DNA from: an uncultured Rhodospirillales bacterium
Lineage (GTDB): Bacteria > Pseudomonadota > Alphaproteobacteria > ATCC43930 > CGMCC-115725
Length of the DNA: 64,000 nucleotides
Direction: 5' to 3'
NCBI GenBank assembly: GCA_903828515.1
Contig: CAIKMD010000007.1
Coordinates: forward strand, 310,001-374,000
Part shown: in pieces, positions 60,311 through 64,000 of the stretch
Position numbering within the stretch: position 1 is the first letter of the stretch
How the letters are laid out: each line of letters opens with the position of its first letter
Notes under the pieces: model-generated
Seen by the model: the letters and a program-made list of their open reading frames with translations, nothing else
Told to the model about the DNA's origin: nothing
Databases searched by the model: none
Program-made: the position numbers and the translations under genes

Positions 60311-61300
60311 TCACGGATCGAGCAGCGGCGTCACGAAACTCGAACCGACATTGGTGCAGTCGAAGACGTGAAGGCCGAGTTCGTCGGCGATTTCCGTGAA
60401 GGCGGCGATGCCGCGCACGGAATTGCCCTTGGCGTCAAGGCGCGGCGAGAACGTGCCGATGCCGAGCTGGCGATTGACGACGCCCAGAATGCCGCCGCCG
60501 ACGCCGCTCTTGGCCGGCACCCCGACGTCATAGGCCCAATTGCCCGAATGGTCGTACATGCCGCAGGTGAACATCACCGCCAGGGTGTTGCGCACGGCGG
60601 CTAGATCGAAGACGTGCCGGCCGGTCACCGGGTTCTGGCCGATATGAGCGAGCGTCGCGCCCATGCGCGCGATGTCGGCGGCGGTGACCAGGATCGAGCA
60701 CTGGCGGAAATAGAGGTCGACGACGTCGTCGACCGCTCCGTGCAGCGCGCCGACATTGCGCAGGAGATGGCCGATCCCGCGATTGCGATGTCCGGTCGCG
60801 GCCTCGGAGCGATAGACCGCCTCGTCCATCGCGAGGTCGCGTCCGGCCGCCAGGGAAAGCCGCTCGAGAATGAGATCGAAAGCGCTCGCGCCGGCGACGT
60901 CGTGGACCATGCCCGCGACGGTGATCGCGCCCGCGTTGACCATCGGGTTGAACGGCCGGTTGGTGTGGGGATCGAAGACGATGGCGTTGAAGGCATCGCC
61001 GCTCGGCTCGACCCCGACGCGGGCCAGCACTTCGTCGCGGCCGACCAGTTCGAGCGCCAGGCAATAGACGAACGCCTTCGAGATCGACTGGATGGTGAAT
61101 GCCTGCGTCGTGTCGCCGATCTCGAACAGCTTGCCGCCGACCGTGGCGATGGCGATGCCGAAACGGTCGGGCTCGACGGCGGCGAGTTCCGGGATGTAGT
61201 CGGCGAGGGCGCCGTCGTCGTGGTCGCGGTGACGGGCATGGGCGGAAGCGAGGACGCTGTCGATTCCGAAACGTGTCGACGCGACCGGCGGCTTGTCCAT
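60311..61300 (-). CDS. glsA: glutaminase A
   Basis: The 329-residue serine-dependent glutaminase has the beta-lactamase-like SxxK in SISKAFVYCLAL, FNPMVNAGAI, and MYDHSGNWAYDVGVPAKSGVGGG with conserved Tyr and Ser/Gly loop. It hydrolyses glutamine to glutamate and ammonia. The length fits the family (about 305-330). ATG at 61300 is chosen; an upstream in-frame ATG/GTG near 61345 is possible. It lies between intact rsmD and a relic of the rsmD tail, which suggests that it was inserted there. Confidence 0.93.
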   Translation of the reverse strand: MDKPPVASTRFGIDSVLASAHARHRDHDDGALADYIPELAAVEPDRFGIAIATVGGKLFEIGDTTQAFTIQSISKAFVYCLALELVGRDEVLARVGVEPSGDAFNAIVFDPHTNRPFNPMVNAGAITVAGMVHDVAGASAFDLILERLSLAAGRDLAMDEAVYRSEAATGHRNRGIGHLLRNVGALHGAVDDVVDLYFRQCSILVTAADIARMGATLAHIGQNPVTGRHVFDLAAVRNTLAVMFTCGMYDHSGNWAYDVGVPAKSGVGGGILGVVNRQLGIGTFSPRLDAKGNSVRGIAAFTEIADELGLHVFDCTNVGSSFVTPLLDP

Positions 61301-61353
61301 GACGACCCGTTTGATGATGCTAGTCCCCGCGGGGAACGATAGCATCCGCCCCT

Positions 61354-61914
61354 TCAGGTCGCGTAGCGCAAAAACACGAACTTCGCCGCGCCATAGGTGC
61401 GGTCTTCGAGGAAGGTGAAGCCGTCCGGCAGGTCGAGCTTGTCGAGCGCGGCAAGCTCGGCCACGACCAGCGCGCCCGGCGCGAACCAGCCGCTCTGCGC
61501 CAAGCCCTTCAGCGCGGGCGCGGCCAGTTCTTCGCGATAGGGCGGATCGAGGAAGGCGAGATCGGCGGGGCTGGCGGCGCGCGGCGGCCGCGTCGCGTCG
61601 CCCGACAGGATCGTGCAAGCCTTCGTCTCGCCGAACTTCGTCACGTTCTGTTCGAGAATGTTGCGCGCCGCGCGGTCTTTTTCGAGAAAGGTGACATAGC
61701 GCGCGCCGCGCGACAGCGCTTCGAGGCCAAACGCGCCGGTACCGGCAAACGCGTCGAGCACGATCGCGTCGCGGCAGCAATCCTGCTCGGCGAAACGCCC
61801 ATGGGCGAGGAGATCGAACAGCGCCTCGCGGGCCCGCGCGCTGGTCGGGCGCACGGCGGTGCCCGGCGGCGCGTCGATGCTGCGCCCGCGATGCTTACCG
61901 GCGACGATGCGCAT
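61354..61914 (-). CDS. rsmD: 16S rRNA (guanine-966-N2)-methyltransferase
   Basis: The 186-residue protein has the N-terminal MRIVAGKHRGR and RPTSARAREALFDLL, the SAM motif VLDAFAGTGAFGLEAL and the catalytic DPPY in AFLDPPYREE. It methylates G966 of 16S rRNA. It overlaps rluB by 20 bp and follows it on the minus strand. Its last 32 codons have a diverged second copy beyond glsA. Confidence 0.94.
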   Translation of the reverse strand: MRIVAGKHRGRSIDAPPGTAVRPTSARAREALFDLLAHGRFAEQDCCRDAIVLDAFAGTGAFGLEALSRGARYVTFLEKDRAARNILEQNVTKFGETKACTILSGDATRPPRAASPADLAFLDPPYREELAAPALKGLAQSGWFAPGALVVAELAALDKLDLPDGFTFLEDRTYGAAKFVFLRYAT

Positions 61915-62683
61915 TTTGCTTTGTCGTGTCGGATTTTCTCTTGGCCGTGTCGTCCTGGCTGAGTTGCTCGCGCAGGACGCGCTGGTTCACTTCCTCGATT
62001 CCGCCGCGCTCCAGGAGGCCCAATTGAAACGGCCCGTAGGCGACGCGGATCAGTCGGCTTACCGGCAGATTCAGATGCGCCATCACCTTGCGGATTTCGC
62101 GGTTGCGGCCTTCCTTGAGGCTGACGATGAGCCAGGCATTGTCGCCCTTCTGGCGTTCCAGCTCGGCATGGATCGGCCCGTAGGAAATTCCCTCGACGGT
62201 GACGCCGTTTTCCAGCGTCTTCAGTTTCGCCGGATCGATCACGCCGTTGACGCGCACCTTGTAACGACGCAGCCACCCGTTGGCCGGCAGTTCGAGGCGC
62301 CGCGCCAATTCGCCGTCATTGGTGAGCAGCAGCAAGCCTTCGGAGTTCAGATCGAGCCGCCCGATCGAGATGAGGCGCGGCAGGTGCTTGGGCAATTTCT
62401 CGAACACCGTGTCGCGACCCTTCTCGTCGCGATGAGTGGTGACCAGCCCGGCGGGCTTGTGATAGCGCCACAGCCGCGTCTTATCGGCGGTCGGCAAAGG
62501 CTTGCCGTCGACGGTCAACTCGCCGGGGTCGGTCACGTTGATCGCCGGCGATGTCAGCTTTTCGCCGCGCAGGCTGACGCGACCTTCGGCGATCCATTTC
62601 TCGGCGTCGCGGCGCGAGCAGAGTCCCGCACGCGCCAAGACCTTGGCGACTCGCTCGCCTTTTTCCGTCGTGACGTCGCTCAC
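61895..62683 (-). CDS. rluB: 23S rRNA pseudouridine synthase, RluB/RsuA family
   Basis: The 262-residue protein has an N-terminal S4 domain (RVAKVLARAGLCSRRDAEKW) and the catalytic block ISIGRLDLNSEGLLLLTNDG with the essential Asp, followed by EGRNREIRKVMAHL. It modifies a uridine in the large rRNA; the exact position is inferred. The C-terminus is charged. GTG at 62683 overlaps the stop of the amidotransferase gene (GTGA). Confidence 0.92.
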   Translation of the reverse strand: MSDVTTEKGERVAKVLARAGLCSRRDAEKWIAEGRVSLRGEKLTSPAINVTDPGELTVDGKPLPTADKTRLWRYHKPAGLVTTHRDEKGRDTVFEKLPKHLPRLISIGRLDLNSEGLLLLTNDGELARRLELPANGWLRRYKVRVNGVIDPAKLKTLENGVTVEGISYGPIHAELERQKGDNAWLIVSLKEGRNREIRKVMAHLNLPVSRLIRVAYGPFQLGLLERGGIEEVNQRVLREQLSQDDTAKRKSDTTKQNAHRRR

Positions 62684-63393
62684 TGGGCGGCCGCGATGAA
62701 GGCGGCGAAGAGCCGCTTGTCGCCCGCGCTCAAGCCGTATTCGGGATGCCATTGCACCCCGATGCAGAATTTTTGTCGCGGGTCCTCGATGCCCTCGATC
62801 ACGCCATCGGGCGCGACCGCGTCGATCACGAGGCCCGGCGCCACCGCTTTCACCGCCTGGTGATGCGCGCTGTTCACCGCCATTTCGTCGCTTTGGGTGA
62901 TGCGATGGAGGAGCGTGCCGGGCGTGATCGCAACGGTGTGGCCCGGTTCGGTGCGCGGGTTGGGCTGTTCATGCGCCAGCGAATTGGCGATCTCGTCGGG
63001 AATGTGCTGGATGAGCGTTCCGCCCAGTGCGACGTTCAGCAATTGCTGCCCGCCGCAAATCCCGAAGACCGGCTTGTCGGCGGCGAGCGCGCCTTTTGTG
63101 ATGGCGAGTTCAAAAGCCGTGCGGCGGTCCTTAGTGATGACGGTCGCGTGACGACTTGAGGCCCCGAACAGCGCCGGATCGACGTCGAACGCGCCGCCGG
63201 TGACGATCAGCCCGGCGATCAGGCCGAGATAATCCCCGGCGCGTTCCGGCTCGTGCGGCAGCATGATCGGTAACCCGCCCGCCTCGACCACGGCGGTGCA
63301 GTAATTCTCGCGCAGCGCGTACCACGGATGGGTCTTCGAATAGCCGCCGGGCGGCTCCGAATCGAGCGTGAGGCCGATAACAGGTTGTGCCAT
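62680..63393 (-). CDS. class-I glutamine amidotransferase-like hydrolase (PuuD-like)
   Basis: The 237-residue protein has the nucleophile elbow FGICGGQQLLNVALGG and the His-Glu pair in VQWHPEYGL, as in gamma-glutamyl-GABA hydrolase (peptidase C26). It should cleave gamma-glutamyl bonds in polyamine breakdown or a related pathway. It is coupled to rluB. No puuA or puuC gene lies in the window. Confidence 0.9.
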   Translation of the reverse strand: MAQPVIGLTLDSEPPGGYSKTHPWYALRENYCTAVVEAGGLPIMLPHEPERAGDYLGLIAGLIVTGGAFDVDPALFGASSRHATVITKDRRTAFELAITKGALAADKPVFGICGGQQLLNVALGGTLIQHIPDEIANSLAHEQPNPRTEPGHTVAITPGTLLHRITQSDEMAVNSAHHQAVKAVAPGLVIDAVAPDGVIEGIEDPRQKFCIGVQWHPEYGLSAGDKRLFAAFIAAAQ

Positions 63394-63440
63394 GGTGGGG
63401 TTGTAAGACGCGCAAGGATGCGCGGCAAGGAAGGCCGGAA

Positions 63441-63887
63441 ATGCCCTCGCCCATGGAACTCGCGTTGATCGAGGCCGAAGCCGCTGCCGCGATGGGCGAA
63501 GTGCCGGTCGGCGCCGTGCTGGTCGATGGGAGCACCGGTGCCCTCATCGCTGCTGCCGGCAATCGCGTCGAATCGTTGAACGATCCGACCGCGCACGCCG
63601 AAATGCTAGTGCTGCGCGAGGCCGCCGCCCATCGAAAGAGCCCGCGGCTCGAGGATTGCGATCTCTATGTCACGCTCGAGCCCTGCGCGATGTGCGCGGC
63701 GGCGATCTCGTTCGCGCGGGTGCGGCGGCTTTATTTCGGCGCCTATGACCCCAAGGGCGGCGCGGTCGAGCATGGCGCGCGGTTCTTCGACCTCGCGACG
63801 TGTCACCACAAGCCCGAACTCTACGGCGGCATCGACGAAGCGCGCGCCTCGGCGTTGCTGAAGGACTTCTTCGCGCGCCGCCGTTAG
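63441..63887 (+). CDS. tadA: tRNA adenosine(34) deaminase
   Basis: The 148-residue zinc deaminase has HAEM with the catalytic Glu and the zinc pair in PCAMCAAAI. FGAYDPKGGAVEHG and a basic C-terminus follow, all typical of TadA. It converts A34 of tRNA-Arg to inosine. ATG at 63441 gives a normal N-terminus. The last 4 bp overlap the stop of the convergent permease gene. Confidence 0.92.
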   Translation: MPSPMELALIEAEAAAAMGEVPVGAVLVDGSTGALIAAAGNRVESLNDPTAHAEMLVLREAAAHRKSPRLEDCDLYVTLEPCAMCAAAISFARVRRLYFGAYDPKGGAVEHGARFFDLATCHHKPELYGGIDEARASALLKDFFARRR

Positions 63888-64000
63888 GCCGGTTGCGGGA
63901 TCGCCTTCGCGTCGGCCGGTTCGAGGATGCCCTTCGGCACCAGCATCATCAGCACCACGCCGATCACCAGCAGGCCGGCGATCGCGAGTTGCGGCACCGC
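63884..64000 (-). CDS. C-terminus of an ABC permease (LivM-like), cut by window edge
   Basis: The final 38 residues read as one hydrophobic helix (QLAIAGLLVIGVVLMMLVP) followed by KGILEPADAKA. This ending is typical of branched-chain amino acid ABC transporter permeases. The rest lies beyond the window, so the family is a best guess. Its stop overlaps tadA by 3-4 bp. Confidence 0.45.
   Translation of the reverse strand, partial: AVPQLAIAGLLVIGVVLMMLVPKGILEPADAKAIPQPA

Noticed and set aside
1-64000. CRISPR arrays and prophage or transposase genes
   Set aside because: No spaced direct-repeat arrays, integrase, transposase or phage structural genes were seen anywhere in the window.

Overview
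The window is GC-rich, densely packed chromosomal DNA from an alphaproteobacterium, most likely of the Rhodospirillales type. I infer this from the housekeeping order ribF, ileS, lspA, DUF3035 lipoprotein, two M16 peptidases, from the Atm1-type exporter, from the frequent ATGA/GTGA stop-start overlaps, and from an intergenic inverted repeat of a kind common in Alphaproteobacteria. I cannot name the genus. Both ends cut genes: a ketosynthase at the left edge and a permease tail at the right edge.

Layout. (1) 1-7134, minus strand: an aryl-polyene-like lipid cluster (ACP, COG4648-type membrane protein, AMP-ligase, FabZ-like dehydratase, HtrB-like acyltransferase, LolA-like carrier, MMPL exporter, ketosynthase) that continues to the left. 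(2) 7406-8398: a small secreted protein, tRNA-Gly(CCC) and a small orphan. (3) 8421-14630: an accessory catabolic and uptake region with two divergent arms. The minus arm has a solute-binding protein, a DUF35 protein, a BNR-repeat protein and a MaoC protein. The plus arm has a Rieske oxygenase and a second solute-binding protein. No permease or ATPase is present. (4) 14698-31614: mostly core or widespread genes, including an MgtC/DUF4010 membrane protein, CBS protein, rhodanese-like protein, aldo/keto reductase, a YcbB/YcbK peptidoglycan pair, pyrD, a DinG-like helicase, heme A synthase and methylmalonyl-CoA mutase. (5) 31686-33375: a small accessory insertion made of a low-GC orphan membrane protein and a toxin-antitoxin-like pair with a clear promoter-operator. 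(6) 33475-36966: MFS transporter, Atm1-type ABC exporter, rpmB. (7) 36967-38390: a gene-poor stretch of odd composition holding a 19-residue lysine-rich microprotein gene and a triple Pho box. (8) 38391-47235: pstS, two cupins, an FMN hydroxy-acid oxidase, RidA, Usp, an OmpA lipoprotein, hisI and a second Rieske oxygenase. (9) 47365-58584: a core block, MaoC to mutL. (10) 58626-60305: a second accessory insertion made of hicAB, a HEPN-like orphan and a decayed copy of the rsmD 3' end. (11) 60311-64000: glsA, rsmD, rluB, a class-I amidotransferase, tadA and a truncated permease.

The observations most worth following up are these. glsA lies between intact rsmD and a diverged duplicate of the rsmD C-terminus, which looks like the scar of an insertion or recombination at that gene end. 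The two-gene module at 32576-33335 has an 11-bp perfect inverted repeat in its promoter and an almost leaderless start. The HEPN-like orphan sits beside hicAB. The lysine-rich microprotein and its strong downstream hairpin lie beside the Pho-regulated pstS.

All calls come from reading translations and motifs by eye. No database search was run.
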